Positions 24,601 through 36,222 of a stretch of 64,000 nt of DNA are shown piece after piece. The notes under the pieces were generated by a model. It was given only the letters and a program-made list of their open reading frames with translations, did no database searches and had not been told where the DNA came from. The stretch covers positions 2,457,501-2,521,500 of the forward strand of contig CATNEN010000034.1 in NCBI GenBank assembly GCA_950097015.1, given 5' to 3'. Positions within the stretch are counted from its first letter, which is position 1. Each line of letters opens with the position of its first letter. The translations under genes and the position numbers were made by a program. This stretch comes from Macrostomum hystrix (Eukaryota > Platyhelminthes > Macrostomidae).

Positions 24601-27600
24601 GAGCTAACTACGAGAGAATCGATTCTTGGGGAGAGCTGAGATTTTGACAAGTCCAATACATTTCTAGCCAAAGCGTCTACACACTGCCAGTGTGTCTGCC
24701 CTGACTTTTAGTTTCAGATGTTGTACGCGCTGACTTTGCCTGGTATATTGGCATCATGGGCGTTAATGGCACGACAAGCCCTCAAGACTTCTCTCCGCGG
24801 AATCGAGCTCAGGGACGTTGGTGCGAGAATCGGACCGCTCTGCAACTCACTCTCTACATTGAACATTTCACATGAAGGCTTTCAACTAGAAATCCCATCT
24901 TGGTCATAGATCTATGGCGCATCTAAACATGTAAACACTCACCGGTCCCGTAGAACCAAGGATTGTCATTGGCTGTCCGGCGAACAAGGCGTAGGAAACG
25001 CCACAGATGAGGCCAGACAGGATGCTCTCCATGGCGCCCAGGTAGCCGTTGGTGGCATCGCTCAGCATGCCGCCGAAGGTGATGATTGGCGCGATGCAGG
25101 CGAAGTAGATGAAGAAGAATGAGCCAATGGTCTGCGGATGCAGTGCGTCCAGAAAGTCGCTCTTGTACCTGGCCGATTGCGGGAGAGGTGTCAATCTAGA
25201 ATCGAAACGTCACTCTAACCACCTGTCCATCAAGTCCCTCACTCACCAGGGCGCGCGCCTCTTGACATCGTCAATGAGGCCGCCGAACAGTCGGCCGGTG
25301 CGCTCGAGACCCTCAATGTGGCCGTGCTGCTCCGGCTCTGGCTCTTTTTCCGTCTTGTCGGCGTGTCGGTGCTCCGTGTTCGGCACATCAGCCGGTGGTG
25401 GAATGCGGTCGGTGAGGGAGCAGCCGATGGGAGGCAGGATGCTGGAGCACTTCAGGAACTCGTCCACGCCTGCCACCAGCTCCGCCTATCGTATCGTTTC
25501 AGGGCTTCATGCAATTGTCGCTGTTGATTCCATGAAGTCACTACCTACCCTGAAGTCTCTGCCTACCCTGAGGTCTACCTACCCTGAAGTCTCTGCCTAC
25601 CCTGAAGTCTTTACCTACCCTGAGGTCTACCTACCCTGAAGTCTCTGCCTACCCTGAAGTCTTTACCTACCCTGAGGTCTACCTACCCTGAAGTCTCTGC
25701 CTACCCTGAAGTCTTTACCTACCCTGAGGTATACCTACCCTGAAGTCTCTGCCTACCCTGAAGTCTCTACCTAACCTGAAGTCTCTGCCTACCCTGAAGT
25801 CTTTACCTACCCTGAGGTCTACCTACCCTGAAGTCTCTACCTAACCTGAAGTCTCTGCCTACCCTGAAGTCTACCTACCCTGAAGTCTCTGCCTACCCTG
25901 AAGTCTTTACCTACCCTGAGGTCTACCTACCCTGAAGTCTCTGCCTACCCTGAAGTCTTTACCTACCCTGAGGTCTACCTACCCTGAAGTCTCTGCCTAC
26001 CCTGAAGTCTTTACCTACCCTGAGGTCTACCTACCCTGAAGTCTCTACCTAACCTGAAGTCTCTGCCTACCCTGAAGTCTACCTACCCTGAAGTCTCTGC
26101 CTACCCTGAAGTCTTTACCTACCCTGAGGTCTACCTACCCTGAAGTCTCTGCCTACCCTGAAGTCTTTACCTACCCTGAGGTCTACCTACCCTGAAGTCT
26201 CTGCCTACCCTGAAGTCTTTACCTACCCTGAGGTCTACCTACCCTGAAGTCTCTACCTAACCTGAAGTCTCTGCCTACCCTGAAGTCTCTGCCTACCCTG
26301 AAGTCTCTGCCTACCCTGAAGACACCTGAAGTATGAAAATTGTTACTAAAATGAAGGCAACTGAAATACATTTTCACCCCCTGACCCACCTTGTTCTCGG
26401 CCAGGTAGGCCACTTTGTGAAAGATCTCGTCAGTCATGAGGGTAGCAACCGCCTTGGCAACCATCATAAGATCTGGCATGCCGCTGTGCCGGGGGCCCAA
26501 CAACAGGTAGAGGAATCTGACTGGCAAGTCGATTTCCATCAGCGGCTCGTCCTTAAGCGGCTGGTCCAGGCGGATAAACATGGACATGGGCGACTGGAGC
26601 ATCGGCAGCGTGCCAACCATCAGCGAGCAGCCTTCAGCATCGCGACGGACTTTCTTCCGGTACTTCTTATTCGTCTTGCGCTCCAGCTTATCGGCGGTCT
26701 CTGTCATTAGTAAGAGCGGGGGCGGCCATCACCTCAGTTGGTCATTTAAAGGCGTAGACTAACAACAGATCACTACAGTCACTCCAGCCCCGTCACTCCC
26801 ACCCGTCACTCCAGCCCCGTCACTCCCACCCGTCACTACAGCCCCGTCACTCCCACCCGTCACTCCAGCCCCGTCACTCCAGCCACGTCACTCTAGCCCC
26901 GTCACTCCAGCCCCGTCACTCCCACCCGTCACTCCAGCCCCGTCACTCCCACCCGTCACTACAGCCCCGTCACTCCCACCCGTCACTCCAGCCACGTCAC
27001 TCCAGCCACGTCACTCTAGCCCCGTCACTCCAGCCCCGTCACTCCCACCCGTCACTCCAGCCCCGTCACTCCCACCCGTCACTCCAGCCACGTCACTCCA
27101 GCCTCGTCACTCCAGCCCTGTCACTCCCACCCGTCACTCCAGCTCCGTCACTCCACCCCCTTTACTCCAGCCCCGTCACTCCCACCCGTCACTCCAGCCA
27201 CGTCACTCCCACCCGTCACTCCAGCCCCGTCACTCCCACCCGTCACTCCAGCCACGTCACTCCCACCCGTCACTCCAGCCACGTCGCTCCAGCCCCGTCA
27301 CTCCCACCCGTCACTCCACCCACGTCACTCCAGCCTCGTCACTCTAGCCTCATCACTCCAGCCCCGTCTCTCCAGCCTTGTCTCTCCGCCTCATCACTTC
27401 CGCCCCGTCACTCCTGCCCGTCACTCCCGTCCGTCACTCCAGCCCCGTCTCTCCAGCCTTGTCACTCCGCCTCATCACTTCCACATCGTCACTCCCGCCC
27501 AGTCACTCCCGCCCGTCACTCCAGCCAGTCACTCCCGCCCGTCACTCCAGCCCGTCACTCCCGCCCGTCACTCACTGTCCGGCGGCTTCTCCACAAAGTT

Positions 27601-29066
27601 GATGTGCCTTGTGAGCAGTAGGCGCTTCACCTCCTCGGCAGCGTCTGTGCCCAAAGTTGGCGCGAGACTGGCCTCCACCACCTCGCAGACGGTCTTCAGG
27701 CTGCCCTTGCTAGAACGACCTTCACTGCGGTCCACCTTCATCAGTAGAGTGAGGCCGCTCTCCAGCTGCCGACGGGCCTCCATCACGGAGAACGGAGACA
27801 TCACCGGCACGTAGGGAGCGCTCCACCGGTTGCCCGTGGCCTCCAGCTCCTCCTCGAATTTGATCCAGCGAAACTTCTCCCGCCACACCTGCACTGTAGA
27901 CAAGCCGTCCGGGCCAGGCAGCGTGTCCAGGTGATCCAGCTGGCAGAACAGCTGCTTCACCGATACCGCATCGCAACACGCCTCTCGGCTCAGTAGGTCG
28001 CGCACGAACTCAGCGGGATCTGGCGAGCGGAGAAGATGAGAATTCGGGACTGAGGATTTGAGGATTCTACTTCCTCGCCTTCCTACTTACTTCCCTTCTT
28101 CTTCCCTTCTCCATTTCTTCTCACTCCTCCCTTCCCCATCCCTTCCTCACTTCCTTGCTCCCTTCCAACATCCCTTCCTGCCTTCCTCTCTCCCCTCCTC
28201 CCTCCCCCATCCTCCCTTCTTCCCTCCGTGCCTCCCTTCCTCCCTCCCTTCCTCCCTTCCTCCCTCCCTCCCTTCCAGCATCCCTTCCTGCCTTCCTCTC
28301 TCCCTTCCTCCCTCCCTCCCTTCCTCCCTTTCACCATCCCTTCCTGCCTTCCTCCTTCCCTTTCAGCATCCCTTCCTCCCTCCCCCATCCTCTCTTCTTC
28401 CCTCCGTGCCTCCCTTCCTCCCTTGCACCATCCCTTCCTGCCTCCCTTCCCCATCCCTTCCTCCGTTCCTCCCTCCCTCCCTTCCTCCCTTTCACCATCC
28501 CTTCCTCCCTCCCTCCCTCCCTCCCTTCCTTCCTCACTTTCATCCCTCCCTTCCCCCTTGACTGATCATTCAATGTCACATTAAAACCGACTAACCACCA
28601 GATAGTTGCTAAATTTCGCTCAATATCACAACTTTACTAGTAGTTCTCTTGCGTGGCTACTAGCATCAGTAGCGAGTTGTGCAAATGTTGCTTAAGTTTT
28701 TTTTAACAAGTTAAAGATGTTTGGTGAATTAAAACATAGTCGGACTCAACTACCTGACTCATATTGAGTACACTCAGTACTAAAAAGGTGTCATGCTTGC
28801 ACTTCTTATTCAGGCAAAAGAATACTGCGATTTTTGTTCTCAAATCTCCAGATGTTTTAAAAATTGCTTTGTTGCTTTAAAAACTCGTGTGATTAAATCA
28901 ATAACTAACCAGTAGTTGAGTGCTGCTGCTGCTGCTCCTGCTGCTGCGGAAGATCATGCTGATGCTGATGCTGCTGCTGCTGATGCTCCTGCTGCTGGCC
29001 GGGTAGCAGAGACTGCTGCTGGTCCACTGATGCCACCCTAAAATAAGCAGGCTTGTAAGAAGACAT
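21634..29066 (-). CDS. SLC4: SLC4 family Na+-coupled bicarbonate transporter, nine exons, 981 aa
   Basis: Exons are 29066-28910, 28019-27576, 26700-26390, 25485-25247, 25168-24943, 24518-23852, 22806-22568, 22479-22124 and 21940-21634. All eight phases match. The start is [19 protein letters not shown], then a Gln/His-rich leader. The cytoplasmic domain shows [35 protein letters not shown] and RFLYLLLGP. The membrane domain starts at [19 protein letters not shown]. Signatures include [63 protein letters not shown] and [12 protein letters not shown]. The loop between about residues 520 and 590 has Asn glycosylation sites (NLT, NVT, NFS). It looks closer to NBC-type (A4/A7/A8/A10) than to AE anion exchangers, but the subtype is not resolved. 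It moves HCO3- or CO3(2-) across the plasma membrane. The C-terminus is short after [17 protein letters not shown] at the stop could be a donor to an unseen exon. Confidence 0.93.
22865..23775. repeat. 21-bp minisatellite in SLC4 intron 6
   Basis: Unit ATAAACCAGCTCGACCCAGC + T, with variants AAAACCT and TTATATTTC. It makes up most of the 1.04-kb intron 22807-23851. The 67-codon YSWVELV frame is its translation. Confidence 0.95.
24735..24860 (-). repeat. tRNA-derived SINE fragment, family A, copy 3
   Basis: On the minus strand it reads TTGCAGAGCGGTC, CTCGCACCAACGTCCCTGAG, CTCGATTCCGCGG and GGGCTTGTCGTGC, matching the copy at 40240-40441. It lies in SLC4 intron 5 (24519-24942), which is long only because of it. 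Box A is partly degraded. Confidence 0.65.
25535..26328. repeat. 17-18 bp minisatellite with higher-order structure in SLC4 intron 3
   Basis: Units CCCTGAAGTCTCTGCCTA and CCCTGAAGTCTTTACCTA alternate with a shortened CCCTGAGGTCTACCTA, so a multi-unit block recurs. On the transcribed strand the copies contain CAGG/GTAGGT, close to a consensus donor. Confidence 0.95.
26775..27572. repeat. 12-13 bp minisatellite (about 25-bp dimer) in SLC4 intron 2
   Basis: CGTCACTCCAGCC and CCGTCACTCCCAC alternate, with later copies degenerating to CGTCTCTCC and CCGCCTCATCACTT. The array runs right up to the GTGAGT donor of exon 2 at 27575. Confidence 0.95.
28065..28558. repeat. CCTT/CCCT polypyrimidine tract in SLC4 intron 1
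   Basis: Nearly pure C/T for about 490 bp, built from CTTCCTCC words with recurring CACCATCCCTTCCTG and CAGCATCCCTTCCTG. On the transcribed minus strand it is polypurine. The frames over it are spurious. Confidence 0.9.
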
Positions 29067-29995
29067 TGCGGCAGTATGCTCTCTTCTGATTGAAGACTTC
29101 AACTCTAAACTCAACTTGTCAAACAGAACTATGGCTGCTATAATAATAGGCAAGAAATTTCCAGGGCTCCTTACTCACAGCACATATTTATAGGAGCAGT
29201 TTGGTGGGGTGTGCGCCCACAAACCTCACCCTGCTGCGAATGAGCTGCTCCAGTTGAAAATAGTATAGAGTCTGCGAGACAGAAGGAAACTGGTAGAAGG
29301 CAGGTTTTTCCAACAACAAAAAAGCTTGCCCTGCACCAACCCTCCCTACCGTAACGATATTCGAGTTAGTTCTGCAGTTTCTATAATTGTATTTGGACCG
29401 TGACACTGCAGCACAGAGCCAAAGCAGGTGCACTGATTGAAGTAATGGGCCATCGAACAAGTGTGTTTTTGTCCACCGGCCCTCTATGTATGTATGTAGG
29501 CTACCTATATTCTACTTTCATGAAATGGCCAAGTCTACCGCCAAGATAGACTAGTTAGTTGCACTATTAACTGTTTTTTTCGACGGACATACGAAACACT
29601 ACGACACGACGGACATTAGCACCTTCAAGATTCAATAATAAAAATGGGAGACTGAAGATTACAAACTACATTATGTTTACAAATTCTGCTATTAGCCAGC
29701 CTAGGATAGTACAGTGTGCTTAGAGAGTCAGCTATGTATTGAAGAGTATATTGTTTTAGCCGGAAACAGCCACCCAAACAGCTTTTTTGTCTCTCAGCCA
29801 TTCTAACAAAAATATGTTTAGCTTTCATTTCCATTGGATGAATATCTGAGTTTAGGTTTAGCGTGTCCTATATTTTAGCTGGCTTAAAACGGCTTTCGGG
29901 GGTTTAATCTGGATAATACTGCTGCTTATGATAGTACAGCATTATATTATACTTCTATTGTATATTTAAGTGTACTAAAAATAAGCTGTTGCAAT

Positions 29996-29997
<2 letters not shown>

Positions 29998-30033
<36 letters not shown>

Positions 30034-30073
30034 GGATAGATAGATGGATAGAGAGATAGATAGATAGATAGAT
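29998..30073. repeat. (GATA)n microsatellite
   Basis: Nearly uninterrupted GATA tetramers with GGAT and GAGA interruptions. Confidence 0.95.
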
Positions 30074-30129
30074 CTATCGGACAGGCAGGTGCTGTTTCTG
30101 AGCAGGGTCTCACTCGGCTAACAACTGGC

Positions 30130-30205
30130 ACCATGGCCCTAGCTCAGTTGGCTCATTCATGGATTGTACTCATCAAAAGCGGTGACAAAGCCAGTTAAGA
30201 CGAAT
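30130..30205 (+). other. Possible tRNA-derived SINE head (box A only)
   Basis: GGCCCTAGCTCAGTTGGCTC is a good tRNA 5' arm with box A, directly after the GATA tract. The sequence that follows has no convincing box B (GGTTCGANTCC) and does not fold into a cloverleaf by eye. I call it a degraded or truncated SINE rather than a tRNA gene. Confidence 0.35.
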
Positions 30206-30869
30206 ATCTTCTGTATTGTGGCAGTCAGTACTAGAAAGTCTTAAGCCCCTTACCCACCTCCCTCCCTCCACAACTCACAGTTGAGCACAGCGATAGTTCA
30301 CGCATTGAGCAAATGACTCAGGGTCGGCTTTCACATCGCAGCGCTCTAGCTGGTTCCGGCCGAGAAGGCCGCCGCACTTGAGCAAAATAGCCGCTCACGT
30401 GCTCAAACAAAATTTAGCCGTCACTCGACTAAACTTCTTCTGGGTTGGACGCAATGCCAGAAATAAACAAACAATAGAAACTGCAGCACGAATGCTCCTG
30501 CAATCTTGAAAAGCTATACTTCTTTTTCTTAGATTTTTCACAATTTGTCAGAGAACGAAATAGAACTGAACTCTCGGTTCATTCGCTTTGCGCTTTTGAT
30601 TCTATTAATATTATTAAAAGCAAACAGTCTCTAAGTGCATCGCGCTCCTTTAAAAATGAACTGCAAGAACATTTTCTGGGCAAATCGACCCACATATATT
30701 TTCGGGTAGAAGTATTGGTTTTTGCATGCTAAGTGAGACTTTTTTCAAGCAATCTGAGACTGAATAGCAAAAACACTATTGTCTATGGCCATCCCAGCTT
30801 TTTCGGCGCGCCTTGCAGCAAAGTGAGAAATTTTTTAAAGCTAAGTGAATACCTGAATTAAAAAAAAGA

Positions 30870-31062
30870 AGTGACAGTTGTCCCATAGACTATTCCCGGT
30901 AGAAGTGACAGTTGTCCCATAGACTATTCTCGGTAGAAGTGACAGTTGTCCCATAGACTATTCCCGGTAGAAGTGACAGTTGTCCCATAGACTATTCCCG
31001 GTAGAAGTGACAGTTGTCCCATAGACTATTCCCGGTAGAAGTGACAGTTGTCCCAAAAACGA
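30870..31062. repeat. 34-bp tandem repeat next to the ZIP gene 3' end
   Basis: About six copies of GAAGTGACAGTTGTCCCATA + GACTATTCCCGGTA, starting 24 bp downstream of the ZIP stop codon. It therefore probably lies in the 3' untranslated region or just past the gene. Confidence 0.9.
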
Positions 31063-31085
31063 TGAAGCAGTTCCCAAAACTGATC

Positions 31086-34000
31086 TTAGTGCTCGTTGTC
31101 TCCAAGCAGATCCCGAAGGTTGTCCTCGCACAGCGCAATGAGGCACATTGCGCCAACGCCGACAGAGATGCCAGCGCTTTGCAGGGCAAAATGGGCCAGC
31201 CGAGATTCGCCAGGCTTCACGTGCACCAAATTGAGTTCGGGCAGCTGGCAGGGAGAGTGCGGTTGCGATTCGTTAGATAGATTGGCGAATGAAGCTATGA
31301 AAAGCGATGCACTTTGGTATTGTACGTCGTACTTTGGCATTCTTAGTTCATGTGGCTTATGGGAAGTATTTGATGCCTATGATTCGCCAAGTACGGCAAT
31401 GATACTGGCTGTGACTGCGATTTTCAATATGACTAACAACGCAGTGCCCACCATGTCAACAAGCGAAATGTACACAAAAATGCCTCCTGCCACGGCAAAG
31501 ATCCAGTAGCTGGCGCTGGTCGCGTTGCCGGCGCAGACGCCTACGGCGGCGCCTGCGGCTGCCATAGCCGAAGACACCGCGTTGCAGAGGAGCGCTCGGC
31601 GAGGAGGCATTCCCGTTTTGAGCAGCACCGCGAAGTCGCCTAGAAATTGTATGGAAAAAATCGATATCCGACTTAATTGAAAGCAGGATGAAGTGACAGT
31701 AGGATGAAGTGACAGTAGGATGAAGTGACAGTAGGATGAAGTGACAGTAGGATGAAGTGATAGTAGGATGAAGTGACAGTAGGATGAAGTGACAGTAGGA
31801 TGAAGTGACAGTAGGATGAAGTGACAGTAGGATGAAGTGACAGTAGGATGAAGTGACAGTAGGATGAAGTGACAGTAGGATGAAGTGATAGTAGGATGAA
31901 GTGACAGTAGGATGAAGTGACAGTAGGATGAAGTGACAGTAGGATGAAGTGACAGTAGGATGAAGTGACAGTAGGATGAAGTGATAGTAGGATGAAGTGA
32001 CAGTAGGATGAAGTGATAGTAGGATGAAGTGACAGTAGGATGAAGTGACAGTAGGATGAAGTGACAGCTGGATAAAGTGAGCTGCTTACCCAGCTCGTGC
32101 GGCAGCTCGTGGCACAGCACGGCCACGCTGGTGGAGGCGCCGCCCGCCAGGCTCTGAGCAAAGGCGGCACCGATCGCCAGGCCGTCGGCAAAGTTGTGCA
32201 ACCCGTCGCCGAGAATCACCATCCACGCCATGGAGGCCATGTGACCGCGACCTCCGTGACTGTGGCCGTGCGCGTGAATGTCAACTTCGAAATTGTCGCG
32301 TCTGTCTGTCCGGCTGTCAGCTTGGATGACATCGCTGAACGCGGCGACGCCATCGTGAACTCCACCGGCGCCGTTGGCCTCTGCGTCGGTTGGCTCGCTG
32401 GCTTCGTGCAGCTCGCACAGCTCCACGAGATTGCGAAAATTGTCAATGCTGCGGAGTGCTGTGCGGGAGGATCACGTTGTGCATTCGTGACCCGACTGCA
32501 TGGGTCACTGATTGGACACCTCACTGCATGGGTCACTGATTGGACACCTCACTGCATGGGTCACTGATTGGACACCTCACTGCATGGGTCACTGATTGGA
32601 CACCTCACTGCATGGGTCACTGATTGGACACCTCACTGCATGGGTCACTGATTGGACACCTCACTGCATGGGTCACTGATTGGACACCTCACTGCATGGG
32701 TCACTGATTGGACACCTCACTGCATGGGTCACTGATTGGACACCTCACTGCATGGGTCACTGATTGGACACCTCACTGCATGGGTCACTGATTGGACACC
32801 TCACTGCATGGGTCACTGATTGGACACCTCACTGCATGGGTCACTGATTGGACACCTCACTGCATGGGTCACTGATTGGACACCTCACTGCATGGGTCAC
32901 TGATTGGACACCTCACTGCATGGGTCACTGATTGGACACCTCACTGCATGGGCCACTGATTGGACCACTAAATCACGCAACGCAATGTGTGACGCAACCA
33001 GTGAATCATGTTAGAAGCAATGTTCCTGCTAGCCCTTTTATAAATGTGTTAACCATTTGATTTCTTAGAAATAATACCAGCTCACCATTGAGCCAGGGGC
33101 TACATAGTCAACTTTGAGGATGCGAAAGCAGTTGTGTTTATTAATTCCATTAGCCACTCTGGACGCATGAAGCAGCTTAAGATAATCCCAATCCTCTTTC
33201 CAAGTCACGTGTATGTCCGACCTAAATTCGCAATCAAAGAAAATTGCCAAGGGGATTATTGACTGTCCATCTATTTCTCGTCTGTCTTACTTCCTATCCG
33301 ACCGCATCTAATTTCGAGCAGCCAGTCTCCTCAAGCTCTTTGGCTAATTTACACTGATGCTTCTGTGTTCAACTGGCATTTCTCGAGACGAGATGCCATA
33401 GGAGCAGCTTATCCCTTTAAAAATACTTCCCATTACCGATAATTAATGAGTTTTCTTCATAGCAGCATTCCAGTCTCCAGAGAGGCGGAGAGAATTAAGT
33501 TTAGTTGGCACAGTTCGTAGCCTCTTTAGTTTGCAAGTTTACAATGCTACGAAGCTTAGAAGCTCACCCTTGCTGCCCAGGCCAGTGGTAATAATATCGT
33601 CACAGGACTTTTCGCCGTACATTCGAGAAACGCGACGCCGCTGCCGCTCCAGAGTTGCCAGACCGTCAGACGGATCGCTGGCCGGCTCCAAGTGCCGCTG
33701 CTCCTGGATTGGGAGGGAAGGGAAAAGGGATGGGTCACGATAGGGGAGTGAGGAACGTAGGAGAGGAGAGAGGAGACGAGGTGGGTGACGGGGTGCGGGG
33801 ATGGCAGTGAAGTGGGTGACGATGGGGGCACGGTGATGGGGAGGGGAGTGAGGTGGGTGACGATGGGGGCACGGTGATCGGGGAGGGGAGTGAGGTGGGT
33901 GACGATGGGGGCACGGTGATCGGGGAGGGGAGTGAGGTGGGTGACGATAGGGGCACGGTGTGCGGGAGGGGAGTGAGGTGGCTTATAATGGGTCCTACGG

Positions 34001-35485
34001 AGATTGGAAAATGGAGTGGTATGTGTGACGATGTGTATGGCATTGAGTAAACTTAGGCCCACGGTCTGCTCAATTGTGATTTAATGTAAGGTCAGAGCAG
34101 CAGCTTTGTTGCAATCCCGTAATCCTGCTTTAGAGCGAATTCCCCAGTATCGAAATGGAGCGAAATTACGCTCTTATTAAAAATAGAAGGTAGAGGTAAA
34201 ATTTGTTATCTTTCTAACCCTTACAGTGCATCCAATATTCACCTAGACCCATGAGTAACAAATTTAGAGCATAAATCATGGCTCTCGGGTTTATGAGGCT
34301 GGGACAGTCAATGCTCTCAGCTGGACTAATGACCTGAGAAGGTGAGAACTATAGGATGCGGGTGGCAACAGGCAAGAGGCCCGCCCAAGCTTTTAGCGCG
34401 CTGGACTCTGTCTGGGCTGTGGGTGGGAATGAAAGATAGGCCTGACAAAGGAAGCTAATATTAAATGCGGCTAAGCAATCTGCAGCTCGGTCAAATTAAA
34501 CAGATTATCGACAGAGCCATCCTCGAGCCGGCCTATAAAGTACATTTCTTCACTTTGTCAGCCAGCGCTCACCCTCAGCGCCTGCTGCTCAGCCCTGTAG
34601 TCTGTAATTAGAACCACCAGCTTCTCGGCGATAAAAAAGCAATAGACCCCCGCCAGAGCTGCCAGGCCCTTCAGCACGGTTTGGCGCTCGTTGTGCCAAC
34701 GACGCGAGTGGGCGCTCTCCATTGCCGATTTCACTATCGCCTGCGGGAGAATGCAGTCGACGCAGTCTTCCGCTGGCGCTGGTAATATTCAGAGCTAATT
34801 AATCAATGGCCTTTATCCAAACACCTCCAGTCTCTGCATGCCTCAGAATCACCCACCTCTGCCCTCTCCCTGCCCATCCACCTCACTCCACTCTCTGCCC
34901 CCAATGGACATGCGCTTCATTTAACTCTCTGCCCCAGCACGAAACACCTTCCCTCCACTCTCCGTCCCAGATGCAGCCACCTCACTCCACTCTCTGCCCG
35001 AGCACCAGCCCAACATCCACTCTGTCTCAGATACACCCACTCTCTCCACTCTCTGTCCCACACGACTCACCCAACTCCCTCTGCCTGACCGTATTGAACT
35101 CACATGAGGGAGCAGATGCAGCATCGCATCGCCAGTTAATGAGCCAACAGCAAGTGCCACCAGAAACTGCAGCAGATGATTGTAGTAGGCTGACTGCGCC
35201 AGCGTTACAACAGCCACGGCTGCCAGACCGGTCAGGCTGATGACCAGGATGGCGATGAATGAGGCCAGCCAAACTGCAACGGGTTATGTAACAATAAATT
35301 CCGCACTTATTTTACTTTGAGTTTGTCTAAAATTTACCTTTCAATTCGGGAAAGCCTCCGGTGTGTTTACTCTCCACTCGGCTGCCTGACGAATTGCTAT
35401 CTGTGGCACAGGTGCCGAACTGTGTCAACAAGGCGGCCAGAAAAAGAATCAATAATAACAGATGGCATCTGCGAATAGGAACCAT
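31086..35485 (-). CDS. SLC39: ZIP zinc transporter, LIV-1 subfamily (SLC39), seven exons, 445 aa
   Basis: Exons are 35485-35338, 35273-35104, 34740-34573, 33703-33568, 32458-32090, 31639-31452 and 31244-31086, all in phase. A signal peptide ([20 protein letters not shown]) precedes a short Ser-rich ectodomain. TM2 has the ZIP signature [12 protein letters not shown], and TM3 has [11 protein letters not shown]. The cytosolic loop carries the His-rich metal motif [14 protein letters not shown]4 is [15 protein letters not shown]5 is [14 protein letters not shown], with its Gly codon split by intron 5. The C-terminus is [29 protein letters not shown] rather than EELPHELGD points to a zinc importer of the ZIP4/5/6/10/12 kind, not ZIP8/14. 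The ectodomain is much shorter than in vertebrate ZIP6/10. Motifs resembling metal-response elements lie upstream at 35960-36220. Confidence 0.93.
31675..32078. repeat. 16-bp minisatellite in ZIP intron 5
   Basis: Unit GATGAAGTGACAGTAG, about 25 copies, with ACAGT/ATAGT variants. It is about 90 percent of the 450-bp intron 31640-32089. The [16 protein letters not shown] frame continuing the ZIP exon is intronic. Confidence 0.95.
32505..32965. repeat. 28-bp minisatellite with CCAAT core in ZIP intron 4
   Basis: About sixteen almost identical copies of CACTGCATGGGTCACTGATT + GGACACCT. On the transcribed strand each has TCCAATCAGTGAC. Divergence between copies is very low, which suggests recent expansion. 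Confidence 0.95.
33770..33990. repeat. About 42-bp G-rich minisatellite in ZIP intron 3
   Basis: Copies of GGGAGTGAGGTGGGTGACGA + TGGGGGCACGGTGATCGGGGAG. GAGTGAGGTGG also occurs in the arrays at 40960 and 42340. Confidence 0.85.
34830..35090. repeat. Degenerate CACTCTCTGCCC repeat in ZIP intron 2
   Basis: Loosely periodic CACCTCACTCCACTCTCTGC words fill most of the 363-bp intron 34741-35103. Confidence 0.7.
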
Positions 35486-35959
35486 GGCGCGGGATGAGTG
35501 AGTACCTCGTGAGGTTGGAGCAGACGTAAAATTTTTTCACTAAGGTAAAGCTCTGTGATTGTGAGCTTCAGGCAGTGCAGCTCTGATCGTATAGTGCTAT
35601 ATATATAATCTGATATTGATTGCAGCTTTCAAAGTGAGCTCTGAGATGATTTGAGCACAGTGCGAGGAAAGACAAGGCACTGAAAGTCATTGGATTGGCT
35701 GACGCGCACGCTATACGCAGCCACGTTAGCAGCACAGTAAGGGGAGAATTATCCTCCTGTCTATCTCTCGCCATCTTCTTATGCTCCAACCTACCCGAAT
35801 ATATCTTCCCATTTTTAGCTTGAGTTCTTAGGGCTTAGCCGGCCCGCTATGAGGCGAGTTTTAGCCTCAAGCTTTCATTTTTGTCTTGAGCCATGCAGAA
35901 TCGTCTGCAGGTGATGGGGACTTGAAAGGAAAGTAATTAAACTGCAATATTTCAGTTTA

Positions 35960-36222
35960 TTCAGGCGCGCACGCCCCAGTTTTCCTGCCCCAAGCATCTG
36001 GGGTGATGTACTTATATCGCCGGCTGGGCGCACCCGCCCCGGTTTTCCTGCCCCAAGCATCTGGGGTGATGTACTTATATCGCTGGCTGGGCGCACCCAC
36101 CCCGGTTTTCTTGCCCCAAGCATCTGGGGTGATGTACTTATATCGCTGGCTGGGCGCACCCACCCCGGTTTTCCTGCCCCAAGCATCTGGGGTGATGTCC
36201 TTATATCGCTGGCTGGGCCCCA
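35960..36222 (-). promoter_or_regulatory. 63-bp tandem repeat upstream of ZIP with MRE-like cores
   Basis: About four 63-bp copies lie 475-740 bp upstream of the ZIP start codon. On the gene strand the full copies read GGTGCGCCCAGCCAGCGATA then TAAGTACATCACCCCAG. TGCGCCC fits the metal-response-element core TGCRCNC, and ATATAAG resembles a TATA box. The left end has GTGCGCGC, another core match. MTF-1 binding to MREs controls zinc genes in insects and vertebrates. Its use here is inference. The frames across this array are spurious. Confidence 0.45.

Larger units (their letters stand above)
29067..30860. other. SLC4 upstream region and intergenic DNA
   Basis: This should include the SLC4 promoter on the minus strand. 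It also contains a (GATA)n microsatellite at 29998-30073 and a tRNA-like head at 30130-30165. I see no further gene. Confidence 0.45.

Noticed and set aside
28058-28584. Pro/Ser/Leu-rich frames near SLC4
   Set aside because: Translation of the C/T tract in SLC4 intron 1.
31377-32426. 349-codon frame apparently extending the ZIP exon
   Set aside because: After HELPHELG it runs through intron 5 repeats. Splicing at GTAAGC to 31639 restores [14 protein letters not shown].
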